Positions 22,743-32,941 of a stretch of DNA of 64,000 nucleotides are shown in pieces. The notes beneath the pieces are model-generated. The model had not been told where the DNA came from. It did no database searches and worked only from the letters and a program-made list of their open reading frames with translations. A program made the position numbers and the translations under genes. This DNA comes from Nautilus pompilius (lineage: Eukaryota > Mollusca > Cephalopoda > Nautilida > Nautilidae): contig JACATO010000311.1 of NCBI GenBank assembly GCA_018389105.1, positions 367,501 through 431,500 on the forward strand, read 5' to 3'. Numbering within the stretch: position 1 is the first letter of the stretch; every line of letters begins with the position of its first letter.

Positions 22743-25700
22743 CAGTCATACCTCCTGCATTCGCATTTCTGGATTCGCGAAATTTTCATTGGAACCTAAC
22801 TAATTTGCATCTGCGATTATTTTTTTTTTTCTCACAGGTCTGCGAAATTTGCGAAATCCTCGAAAAACCCTGTAAAAGTGTTTATGTTTAATTTTTGAAG
22901 TAACTTATAAGTTTTCATGCTTTTAAGTGTAAAATCAGTAAGAAAAATTTTTTTAATGAAAATTCTACTGTTTCTTTGGGGAAAGTTAAAGACGTACAAG
23001 AAATCAGTTAAGAAATTCCTTCGAAAAAGCTTTGCTTTCCTATGGAAACGTTCCTTTTTATGTAAAGTACTGTACTGCACCTTTACAAGATGTGATACCC
23101 ATTCGCTAAGTTTATTCCCTTTGGAAACCTAATGGTTACATAATTATTAGAAAATACTGTAGTTAATTTACTATTGTATAATAGTAAATAAATGTTAACA
23201 AAAATTCAACACAAAAATTATAAATTTTCTGCTAGTGTTCATAGCAAATGCATAATGTATCGGGTTCGCGTGATGATGTAGGCTCCATGACGACAAGCTA
23301 TTGGCTGGAAGGGTTGGAAGTAGCCAATCACACAGCAGGGTACCAGCTTTCCTCGTTGCTGATTGGCTTGTAGCTCGGATGCTATGTGTACGTACTGTCA
23401 CTAGTGTATGAGTGAAGCCGCGGTTCATCTTCCCGCATCTCAGTTCAACACGCGCATATTCCGTACAAGTGTGATAAGTGTTTTCAGTGCTTTTTTCGTT
23501 GGTTTTTACTTAATTCTAAAAACCCTCAAGATGCCTAAACGTTCCGCACATTCTAAGGCTCCTAGCAGTGTTCCTAAGCATCAGAAGAAGGTGATGACAC
23601 TAGAGGAAAAAGTAAAGGTTTTAGATTTGTTGAAATCTGGCGAGACTGCTACAAGCGTAGGACGCCAATATGGCATGAATGAAAGCACCGTACGCTCTAT
23701 AAAGAGTAAAGAGGCCGAAATTAGAAAATTGGTCTCCAAGAGCTACCTGCATGAAGCAAAGCAGGTTTTGACCAAAAGAGACCCGTACATTGTTAAGATG
23801 GAATCTGCCCTTTCATTATGGATTGAAGACTGCCGTAAAAAGGACATCCCCTTGCAGGGCAACGTGATTTGGGAGAAGGCTTTAAATCTTTATAAGAAGC
23901 TTGTTGAAGAGGATACACAAGACCCGTAGCCAGGAACATCGACACCACCACACCCTGGAAGTTTTCAGGCCAGCAGGGGGTGGTTTTAAAAGTTTTCAAA
24001 CCGTTATAATCTAAGGAGTGTGAGATTGCATTGAGAGACTGCATCTGCTGACGTAGAAGCTGTAGAGAGGTATCCGGAGACCTTCAAACAAATCATCCAG
24101 GGGAAGGGATACAGGCCTGAACAGGTCTTCAACATGGATGAGACTGGATTATTCTGGAATAAAATGCCATCGAGAACATACCTGATGAAGGAAGAGGCCA
24201 AAGCTCCTGGATTTAAGGCACAAAAGGACAGAATCATGCTCATTGTGTGTAGGAATGCTGCTGGCCACTTGCTCAAACCAGGCCTGATTTATAAGTCTGC
24301 AAACCCCAGGACCCTCAAGAACAAGAATAAGAATGCCCTGCCTGTCTACTGGATGCATAACCCAAAGGCCTGGATAACCAAAGTCATAGCATCTGACTGG
24401 TTCCACCGGTGTTTCATCCCTGAAGTGGAGAAATACCTTCTCAACCTAGGCCTTGAATTTAAGGTGTTGATACTCATGGACAATGCCGGAGGGCAGCCCC
24501 TAGATCTGTCATATCATGGTGTGCAGATCGAATTCCTCCTTTCCAACACCACCTCCCTCATACAACCTATGGACCAAGGCGTGATCCATGCATTTAAGGC
24601 CCTCTACACGCGCAACTCTCTGCAACACCTGGTCTATGCAATTATGCAATGGATACGATGGAGGTCTTGACCTTAAAAGAATACTGGAAGAAATTCACCA
24701 TAGCATCGTGCCTTACAATAATTCAGTCTGCCCTCAAAGAAATGAAAAGTGAAACACTCAATGCATGCTGGAAAAAACTGTGGCCAGATGCAGTCCACAA
24801 CTACAAGGGATTCTTGCCGGAGGAGATTCACAATGAGGCTGTCAACAAGGCTGTGAGACTGGCAAAATTGCTTGGGGGTGAAGGATTTGATGATTGCACC
24901 AAAGAAGAAGTCAACACACTCATTAATGCCCACTCTGACCCCCTGACGGATGATGACTTGCTTGAGCTGACCAAATCAGCAAATGAAGAGGAAGAGGAAT
25001 CAGCTCAAGAACAACAAGAGGAGGATGAGGGTCTTTCAATTGAACGTCTTTGAATAATCATGAGGACTCAACAGCAGTTGCAATCCTACATAGAAGAGTG
25101 GGATCCCTATTTTGAACGTGCTCTGAAAACGATAAATGGCTTAAATTCATTCATGGAGACATACAGAACCCTCTACACCACTATGAAAAAACAGCAGCAG
25201 CAGAGCAAAATAACTTGGTTCTTCGATCGGAAACCCAAACCCCCGCACGAACTCCCACCCAAAGAAGCCCCAGGAGAAGTGGTCCTGGCAGAAGAGTCTC
25301 CTCTACTTGAAGAGGGGGACTCTGAGGAGGTGTAACTCCTCAAGTATGCTGTGCAGTCATTTTCATTATTTTCACCGTACTGCACAGATAATTCATCATC
25401 ATCATTATCTTCCATCAATATTCTACGTACAGTACGTACACGTTTTCTTTATTTTATTGAATTGTACCTTCGTTATATGACTTGTGACATATGAAGTTTA
25501 CCTAGTTTACCTTCCTGACAATGACAAAGAAAACGTCAGTCATTAGGTTTACAGTCCGATTCATTACTTGGTTTTACCTTACTGTGAGTGCAAAAGAAAA
25601 TGGCTGCCAATGAATTAGTATAGGGGTAACATTAGTATACCGTACTAGTGTGGCAAATACCCATTAGGCGATACTGAACTCTATTTTTATGTCAACCATT

Positions 25701-25909
25701 TATTTCTTTTTTTAAGGGTAATGTATTAAGCTAACTTTTAAATGAAATTAAAGTGCTTTGGGAGCATGATTTGGGTCATATTTTGGGTTTAAACTCTAGA
25801 AATAAGCATTTATTAGCATTTTTAGTGACTCGTGCCAAACATTCGCGATTCCTCCTGATTCCGCGACAGGTTCTGGAACCTAACCTTGCGAATGTTCGAG
25901 GTATTACTG
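22743..25909 (+). mobile_element. Tigger1-like (pogo group, Tc1/mariner superfamily) DNA transposon
   Basis: The element is 3167 bp, flanked by TA on both sides (22741-22742, 25910-25911). The terminal inverted repeats begin CAGTCATACCTC and, from the other end, CAGTAATACCTC, and agree at 19 of the first 23 positions. It carries a decayed transposase on the plus strand (23531-25338). TA target duplication, CAGT ends and a CENP-B/DDE transposase are the standard Tigger features. It sits sense to the host gene inside an intron and is not part of the mRNA. Confidence 0.93.
23531..25338 (+). pseudogene. Tigger1-like transposase, broken
   Basis: The frame starts MPKRSAHSKAPSS and has a CENP-B/psq-type helix-turn-helix (EEKVKVLDLLKSGETATSV), a second DNA-binding region, then the DDE core: first Asp in FNMDETGLFWNK near 24128, second in LMDNAGGQP near 24477, third in QPMDQGVIHAFK near 24568. 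It is one frame from 23531 to about 24650 but interrupted by TAG 23927, TAA 23987 and TGA 24032. A frameshift near 24650 follows, then a TGA at 25051, after which the C-terminal part reads to 25338. The closest known relative by pattern is TIGD1. All three catalytic Asp remain, so decay is recent or slow, but no full protein can be made. Confidence 0.9.
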
Positions 25910-25911
25910 TA

Positions 25912-26179
25912 CAAACATTTTATTTCTTATAACAGTGGTTTCACAGTGCATCAAAGATGCACAATTCAGCATAAAACTGTTCACACACATATATATATGA
26001 TGTACTGGTACTACTTAATGCCTATTGGACTGTTCGTGTTTAGTGTTAGCTAAATCAACCTCAAAACACAAAGCACTTTTATGAGTTTACAGTCCATGCT
26101 GATGAGAATTTTGTGAATGGAGGTTATTCAAATTACTTAAAATGAAAACCCTGCAAATCTGGCAAAGTCAGGGTTAAAT
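25912..26179 (+). other. Intron DNA between two transposons
   Basis: A 268 bp AT-rich spacer with (TA)n at about 25989-25998. It may include the 3' end of the minus-strand pogo-like element, but no terminal inverted repeat could be matched. Confidence 0.45.
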
Positions 26180-27069
26180 TTCTACTGTTTTGATTTCCAT
26201 CTTGTGCTTCTCTCCTGTGGACATGGGAAGGGCATCTTTGCTAAGATGGCTTGAAATTCCATTTTGTTAAAATCGTCAATGTCTGGAAAGATAAAAAGCA
26301 GCTGAACAGATTTTTTTTTTTTTTTTGCCACACATTTTAACTTATTTGCCAGTACCATCCACCATTTCATTTATTCTTCTTACATAATGCTTGGCAATGG
26401 ATTTTGTGAGATACTGGATCATTAAATCATCTCTCTCTCATTGTCAGAACCCAGAGGTTCAAAATCATCTTCAGAATAATTTAATGAAGTACAACATTGT
26501 GAAAATTTGATCCATTATCAGAAACTGAGTGCTGATTTTACTTTTATTGATTTAAGTCCCATTTTCAGAGATTTGATTTTATTTACCTATCTTTTTTTTT
26601 CATGCTTTCTTTCTTTTATCGGTGCTTGCCTTTTCTTCAGTCAGTTTCTTTACAGAGTTATCAGTGAGTATTAAGGTTTTACTGTTTTTTCTTTGATTTG
26701 TTGAGTGATTTTCCTCTCAGGTGTTTTTGGGTATGGCTGTACTTGCTCCAGAGACAAGTAAGTTGGTAAGGTTAGGGAAGCATCATCATGTGAATCTTGG
26801 ATGATAGTTGATGGAACCTGAACAGCAGCAGGTGGATTTTGGGAAGTAACAGGCTTTTCATACTGAACAGGACACTCTTGATTTGTGACATAGGAAGGCT
26901 AAGAATTCATTTCATCTTCCTTGAACATGGTCATCAAAAGGATAAATGCCAGCTACTTTGAAACCCAAGATAATATTTTTTTTTGAGACTCTGAGGGTAT
27001 GCAGTGCCTAGGTTGGATATAACCTCATAGGTATATAATCTCACAGAGTGATTTGTCTGCTGGACATCT
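26180..27069 (-). pseudogene. Pogo-like transposase, C-terminal part (downstream of the LINE break)
   Basis: Read on the minus strand from 27069 downward, the sequence gives TYEVISNLGTAYPQSL, then KNIILGFKVAGIYPFDD near 26984-26935, the conserved C-terminal GFxxxGIYPF motif of pogo/Tigger-type transposases. It goes on with CPVQYEKPVTSQNPPAA, an acidic YSEDDFEPLGSDNE near 26490-26430, then a C-terminal module FIFPDIDDFNKMEFQAIL near 26290 and a stop at about 26183. Several frameshifts and stops interrupt it. The N-terminal part lies at 31581-32560 on the other side of the LINE. Confidence 0.8.
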
Positions 27070-27150
27070 GGAACCTTCTCGTGGTGTCCTGCGTCGGGCT
27101 GTCCTCGATGTACGAATCCAGCCCATTCCACCCGAGCTGCACAGTGGGAG

Positions 27151-27780
27151 ATGAGCTCCCCCCCCTTTTTGGCAACCGGAGATGTTAGCCCCATCCTGCA
27201 TCTCTGGTCTCTTCTGCTACGGGCAGGCGATGTCGAGGTGAACCCTGGGCCTTTCTGCTCAGGGTGCACTGAGACAATTCGTCAAGATTTCTCCCCCATC
27301 ATCTGCTCTACATGCAGTGAACATTTCCACAGAAGCTGTGCCGGCCTGTCTCGATACCAAAAGGAGACACAAGGCTTCGTCTGCAGCCAGTGTTCAGGAA
27401 ATAATGTCACCAATCCAGCCAAGCAGACTGTACTGTTGGGGGAAAAATCGGATGTGCTTCGTCTGCAAAATGAAGTTTCGTCTAATGTGCCATCCAATTA
27501 AATGCCAAACCTGCACAAATGTCTGTCACAGGGAATGCACAAAGCTACCAAGATATGAAAGGAATGTGATCTGGCACTGTGACACCTGCTCAGACACACC
27601 TCCGCAGTTGCAACCAATTACACCACCAGCACCTCTGCCAAACAAGCTCTGCCCAGCATGCCGATGCAGACTCGTTGCATCAAGAACCCCGTTAATCTGC
27701 AAACACTGCAAAAGGGGTTTCCACCTTAAATGCACACGAGAAACGCGCACTGTCCTTGAAAGGCTTTGATCACTGAACAA
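27151..27780 (+). pseudogene. LINE N-terminal region: 2A-like peptide and three PHD-like zinc fingers
   Basis: From ATG 27151 a 26-residue hydrophobic leader ends in LLLRAGDVEVNPGP; the DVEVNPGP octet is at 27229-27252. This matches the D-x-E-x-NPGP consensus of ribosome-skipping 2A peptides, with the break expected between Gly and Pro. Then follow Cys/His fingers: CSGCTETIRQ..CSTCSEHFH near 27258-27400, NRMCFVCKMKFRL..CQTCTNVCH near 27445-27590 (another frame) and KLCPACRCRLV..CKHCKRGFH near 27645-27740. At least one frameshift lies near 27430, and a TGA ends this part near 27768. Fingers of this kind are found in ORF1 regions of related LINEs and probably bind nucleic acid. Confidence 0.82.
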
Positions 27781-27869
27781 TTGGGCTTGTCAAACATGCC
27801 AGGATTTCCTTGGCAGCCAGCAAAATCTACCAGCTCCCTGCTTGCAAATAACCCCCCAAAACATCCTCA

Positions 27870-28600
27870 ACACTCTGACCATTCTCCAATGGAACTGTGA
27901 CTACCTGGCGTAAAAAATCTCAGAATTGGGTTGTGCTGTCAGAAAATGACATTGACATTGTGGCCATTCAAGAAACAAAGCTTGGTCTCGAGGACCCAAC
28001 ACCGGTGCTCAACGGCTATGACGCCCTGCATAAAGACAGGAGTGGTAGTGGCACCAAATACCATAGAGGCGGGGGTCTCCTGATGTTCATTCGGAAGGGC
28101 CTCCAGTACTCTGTCACCACTACCAATCCAGTCGCTCCAGTGGGGACTCAAAAAATCTTCCTCCCGATCTCAAGTAGACGTCAAATTGCCATCTCAAACA
28201 TCTACTATCCACCACAGAGATCAGACTCCACGGCCAGAGTGTCAAACCCATCACAATGGCTCAACAGTCTACCAACCGACCTAGGTCTCATCTGTGGGGA
28301 TTTCAACGCTCATCTGCTCTGGGATGAATATGCCCATGCTAATAACCGCGATGCAGCCCTCCACCAATGGTGTGAAGAGAACTCAAAGCTCATCCTCAAT
28401 GACGGAACCCAATGAGAGCTTCATGCTGTCATCAAGGATCCGGTCTGAGCGCCCCAGATATCACCATCATCGACGCACATTCTGCGGAACGATTCTACTG
28501 GGAGCCACTCAATGAGCTTAATTCTGATCACCCACCAATAATCATCAGGTGGAACCAGTCCATCCGGTACGAACACCTGAAACCCCAACTGCGTCCTAAC
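27870..28600 (+). pseudogene. LINE apurinic-type endonuclease domain, broken
   Basis: This is the target-nicking nuclease of the LINE. Motifs in order: LTILQWNC near 27878, IVAIQETKLGL with the catalytic Glu near 27955-27990, ISNIYYPPQR near 28193, LICGDFNAHLLWDE near 28289-28330 (Asp and Asn of the active site), APDITIIDAH near 28455 and NSDHPPIII near 28522 (Asp-His pair). All core residues are readable, but stops (for example TAA near 27911 and TGA at 28413) and frame changes separate them. Confidence 0.85.
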
Positions 28601-30580
28601 TTTCGTAAAGCCAACTGGTCCCAATACCAGCAGCTTCTCACAGACGCCCTGCTGTCAATTGCAGATGAAAAGGCTCCCTCAAAGAAACTCAATGCCTTCA
28701 TCCGTTCTTTAAAGAACGCAGCCACTATTACCATCCCACTGCGAGTCTATAGGCAGAAAGAGACACCTTTGATGAACAATGAACTAAAGTCACTCATCAA
28801 GGAGCGTAACCGGTTATGGCGGGACCTGACAAACAACAGAATGGCCTGGATAGAAAAATGCAAGCAGATCGCCGAAAAAACAGATGAGGCCAAAAGGTCG
28901 GTCTGGAGAACCCATCTGACCAAAATCGGCTCCAAAAAAGACACAGCACGGGTATGGCTGACAGTCAGGGCTCTCAAAGACAAGAAACCACAACCCTCTG
29001 GCAAAGCAATCAAGTACCGTGAGAAGGAATGTTTCAGTGACCGTGTGAAAGCGAACGTCTTTATCCATGCGTATGCATCTGTCAGCGGTCAAAAAAGTGA
29101 CCAAACATCCAGATAGGCAGTAAAAAAGGCGAGGAAAGGGCTAAGAAACCTCAACACGTGTCCGAGGCAGCCCATCGAGCAGGCATTCAATCACGAGGAG
29201 CTGGAAGTTGCACTTGTACAACTAAAAGCCGGGAAAGCTGCAGGCCCTGATGACATCATGCCAGACCTTCTCAAACATCTACCTACCGCTGTATCGGCAG
29301 AAATGCTGAAAATCCTAAACCACAGCTGGCTAGAAGGATGGTACCCACAGTTGTGGAGAACCGCTGTTATCGTCCCATTTCTGAAGAAAGGGAAAGATCC
29401 ACAAGCAATAGAAAGCTATTGCCCCATCGCACTCACATCTACCATCGGGAAAGTGCTAGAGCGGATGATTGTAAACTGTCTCTCATGGTGGCTAGAAGAG
29501 CATTCGTTGCTGAGCCCGTAGCAAGCTGGCTTCCGTAAGGAGTGCAGCACTGCCGACCAATGTCTCCGGTTGTCACAACACATTGCTGACGACTTTCAAT
29601 CGTCACAGAAACTCCAGACCGGGATCACCGTCTTCGATTTCAGCAAAGCTTACGACTGTGTTTGGAGAATGGGGCTACTGCGTAAGATGATGCGGTTGGG
29701 TGTACCGCAGTGCTTCCTGAGATGGGTGTCCGAGTGGCTGACGAATTGCATTGCCAGAGTTCACATAACCTTTGAGAGCAGACCGCGCAACTTCAAAGAA
29801 GGTCTACCACAGGGATCGGTACTATCACCTCTCCTATTTGTCATCTACATAAACGACCTCTTAAGTCACTTCAAGGAATTGACCCTTGTCAGCGCATATG
29901 CTGACGACTTGGCGATAGCGTGCAGTGCCCAGAACAAGGGAGATGTCAATCACAAACTGCAGACAGAAGTGGATAAAGTGGTTTCCTGGAGTAATGAAGC
30001 GCGCCTCACCCTCAACACATCAAAATGTGAGGTGTCATTCTTCAGTCTTGCATCCCAATGAGGCACGTTGGCAGCCGAACATCACCATTAAAGGCTCACG
30101 CCTCAATCATAATCCGGCTCCAACCTTTCTTGGCGTGCACTACGATAGACAGTTGTCCTTCAATGAACATGTCAAGACGACCTGCCAAGCAATATCAAGT
30201 AGAACAAACCATCTCCACGCCCTCAGGGGCACAACTTGGGGATGGCGGCAAGTGAATCTATGCACGGTGTACATTGCTACCCAGCGCAGTCTCGCCGAAT
30301 ACACTGCGCAAGCTTGGGCACCTTGGATTTCCAAAATCAACTTGAACAAGCTAGAGGGTGTGCAAATAAACGTCGCACACGCCATCACTGGCCACCTCCG
30401 ATCAACCCCGGCAGAGTTTGTCCTACAAGAAGCCAACCTCCCTCCCCTAGGCACTCGTTTTAGGACCCTGTCCCTTCTGAAAGCTGACTCTTGGTTTCAC
30501 CTCGCCATGACAGACCCAAGGAGATGGATGGCAATGCTCGACGTCAAGCGCAGACTGGCAAGGAGCGACTGGCGAAGTTA
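28600..30580 (+). pseudogene. LINE reverse transcriptase and thumb, broken
   Basis: Motifs of non-LTR reverse transcriptase appear in order: AAGPDDIMPDLLK near 29241, QAGFRKECSTADQ near 29521, VFDFSKAYDCVWRM near 29631, LPQGSVLSPLLFVIYINDL near 29809, SAYADDLAIACS near 29891 with the YADD active site at 29897-29908. The thumb-like region TFLGVHYDRQLSFNEHV follows near 30124. An in-frame TAG lies at 29519-29521 between SLLSP and QAGFRK; TAG at 29114 and TGA near 30059 add further breaks. It would copy the element RNA at the nicked target if intact. Confidence 0.9.
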
Positions 30581-30581
30581 A

Positions 30582-31400
30582 GTGTATCCTGGCCTGACGG
30601 AACTCAACCTCCTGCAAGACTTCATTGTCACGCTACCTCCTCCCCCACCATGGGGTCGCCCACCTCCAGCGCCCATTTTGCTGACACCGGCTGACAAATT
30701 GATGCCAACCTCCATACAGCTTGCAAGAGCTGTCCAGACCATCAAAGATGCCAGCGAAATTGACATTCAACTCTACACTGATGGATCTACTATGGAAGGT
30801 GTCAGGAACGGCGGAGCTGGCTTAGTGGTCCTACAGGGGATGGACCTCATCCGCCAATGGCGTGCCCCAACAGCTGCGCACAGCAGTTCATACCTGTCCG
30901 AAAAGGTGGCACTACAAACCGCCCTCAAATGGTTAGAGAACCAAGATGACTGGCATTCTGCGACTATCATCTATGATTGCAAATCATTAGTCGAAGCCAT
31001 TGGCAATCTGCGACAACCAGATTCTTCTGTGCTGGCGCTGTAATCGACCATCTCCCAACTACTAACAACCAAGGAGGTACACACAGTCTGGGTACCCGGT
31101 CATTGCAACCTGATGGGGAACGACATGGCAGATAAACAGGCAAGGTTGGGCTCAGTCGCAACACAAGTCAAAAAGGCTGTAGATGTGTCCACATGCCAGG
31201 CTATCATCCGCCGACTGGATCGACGCCAGCCAACACAACACGCCAGACTGCAATCACTGCAGACAAGCACGCCGAGCGAGGAGAGTCTATTGGAGAAATC
31301 AGAACTGATGGACCTCATCAGGTTTCGGTCCGGGAATCATCCAAAACTTTGACGCTGGCTATGCTTCAAAGGCAAAGCCAAGACCAACATCATCTGGTTC
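30582..31400 (+). pseudogene. LINE RNase H domain and C-terminal tail, broken
   Basis: RNase H motifs are seen in order: LYTDGSTMEG near 30772 (first Asp), SSYLSEKVALQTAL near 30887 (Glu), TIIYDCKSLVEAI near 30964 (second Asp), then VWVPGHCNLMGNDMADKQA near 31087-31140 (His and last Asp). A TAA at about 31041 lies between the third and fourth motifs. The domain marks the I/Ingi/R1-type LINEs that carry their own RNase H. The C-terminal tail is frame-broken, and the element ends in (CAA)n. Confidence 0.87.
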
Positions 31401-31563
31401 TGTGCGGAAGAGGAAGAGTCATCTGAACACCTTTGGATGCACTGCCCTGCCTTCCTGGTGGACCGTCATCACCATCAGCTGGGTCTCTCCTACGACGAAC
31501 TCTCTCGACTTCCACGTGCAGCCACAGCGATACTGAGGACTATCCTCAAGCGCCTGAGGTGAT

Positions 31564-31580
31564 GCAACAACAACAACAAC
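31564..31580 (+). repeat. (CAA)n tail of the LINE
   Basis: Five CAA units close the element instead of poly(A). Short microsatellite-like 3' tails are usual for I/Ingi-type LINEs. It marks the 3' boundary used for the target duplication. Confidence 0.75.
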
Positions 31581-32560
31581 GGCATCTTAGTACTCCTTTA
31601 CTGGCCCATAAACTGGCTTATCCAGGGGTTGCATTTTATGGCAATTAGCAGCTTTCTGTTTTTTTTCATTTAGCCATGCCAATGGGTGATAAATGATCCA
31701 TCCACACCTGAAAGTTTTCTGCTGTTATCCATCTACTTGGGTGGGGGCCCAGCATCAGCTGTCATAAAGTCTTTGAAGTGGACTCTTGGAAACAAAAAAA
31801 AACCTTAGTGGCATTGAATTCCATGTGGCAGTAACTGCACTGGCCATTGTTACCAGGGCACCTCTCTCGGAAGATGCTGCCTGATCCACTTGTTTTATGC
31901 TTTTTTTCACAAACAAATTTTGGAGGTTTTCTAAGTAGTTGTCGTTGGTCCATTTTCATCACTATACACATTTTTCTGGTTTAAATTTGTATCGATGGTA
32001 GATTGACCGAAGATTGTTGAAAAAATCATTTACATTAATTTCACCGAAGCTTGTTACTCTTGCAAGACTAATCGTCTCTGGTTTTTTACCGATTGACAGA
32101 TTTGGATGTCATTTTACAAAATGGTAAACCAATCTTCTCCTGCTCTTCCCTTCAGATCCCAGTTTTCTGAATCATCATCATTGTTGTTGTTATTTTTTTA
32201 AAAGCCATTACGCAGTAGTTTGCTAAATATTCCTTTTTCAACATGTATAGTTTGGGGCCAACTGAACTGCATCCCAGATTCTCTGCAGTTTTGGTTTTTT
32301 TTCAAATTAGTAGACTTAGGAAAGAATCCCGAACCTGCACCTTTTTTTTTTCCTTTCCATTTTCTAGCAGAATCTTGTACTGTGCGTTTAATGACATCTG
32401 CAGGAATATTTCTCCAATTTTTTTTATCTGCACTTTCTTATGGAGCATAAGCGATGATAATTTTATGTCAACGTGGTTCTCGCTATTCATCAGTGTTCAC
32501 TTACTCCCAATGGCTAGAGGAAAAAATTGGCCTCGGTATAAACTGGTTTCCAGTACTGTA
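31581..32560 (-). pseudogene. Pogo-like transposase, N-terminal and DDE part (upstream of the LINE break)
   Basis: Read on the minus strand, weak N-terminal sequence near 32540-32300 is followed by RAGEDWF near 32140 and SLARVTSFGEINVNDFFNN near 32085-32030, then the diverged DExG site (VYSDENGP) near 31975. Next come RGALVTMASAVTA-type residues in other frames near 31860, VHFKDFMTADAGPPPK near 31785-31740, MTAENFQVWMDHF-type residues near 31710-31690, and KMQPLDKPVYGPVKEY near 31630-31590. This order is that of a pogo/Tigger-type DDE transposase. Many frameshifts and stops show great age. The next residues in the series continue across the LINE at 27069. Confidence 0.78.
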
Positions 32561-32821
32561 ATTTTCTAAAAATTGACAAAAACCTCAACATGTTAGTCCC
32601 TGGGCTCCCTGGCAGGATATTTTGAACATACTTAGAATTTAGTTCAGTGCCATTTGTGTGTCAGTTTTTAATTTAGACGTCATCACTCACTTTTAGCATG
32701 GACAGTTCGCCACAAGCTTGCCAGCTTCTGCATGCTTGCTCCTAGCCTTCTTTCGTGCAACAATAAATGGAAAACATCACCTGTATCTCCCCTGCCATAG
32801 TTTTTGGCTTTGTTTCCTCAG

Positions 32822-32941
32822 GTATCAGATACACTGGAAAATCTTTTGGAGGATCTGTCGGAGCTGAAAAGGAACGTTTTGAACTGTGACCCTGTTTCTG
32901 CCAGTTTGGAAAAACTGCAAAATGAAGTTGATGAGAACAGA
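32822..32941 (+). CDS. MACF1/DST: Spectraplakin exon 13 of window: spectrin repeat piece
   Basis: A 120 nt exon, phase 0/0, acceptor GTTTCCTCAG and donor AGA/GTAAGT. It encodes VSDTLENLLEDLSELKRN through EVDENR, helix A and start of helix B of a repeat that follows exon 12. It lies about 260 bp beyond the end of the pogo-like element, so the 11.4 kb of transposon-rich intron separates it from exon 12. Confidence 0.86.

Larger units (their letters stand above)
27070..31580 (+). mobile_element. Non-LTR retrotransposon (LINE) with 2A-like peptide, PHD-like fingers, APE endonuclease, RT and RNase H; Ingi/I-like
   Basis: The element is about 4.5 kb, on the plus strand, and ends in a (CAA)n tail (31564-31580). 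A short near-duplicate, GGACATCT at 27062-27069 and GGCATCT at 31581-31587, is the likely target duplication. Domain order: 2A-like NPGP motif, three Cys/His fingers, AP endonuclease, reverse transcriptase, RNase H, C-terminal region. RNase H with a 2A-like N-terminus is typical of the Ingi/I group; the clade is inferred from domain content alone. The coding frame is broken many times, so the copy is dead. It lies inside an older pogo-like element. Confidence 0.9.

Noticed and set aside
31700-32500. First taken for a piggyBac transposase C-terminus
   Set aside because: Reading all minus frames gives the pogo order (RAGEDWF, LARVTSFGE, HFKDFMTADAG, KMQPLDKPVYGPVKEY) and the series continues beyond the LINE with GIYPFD.
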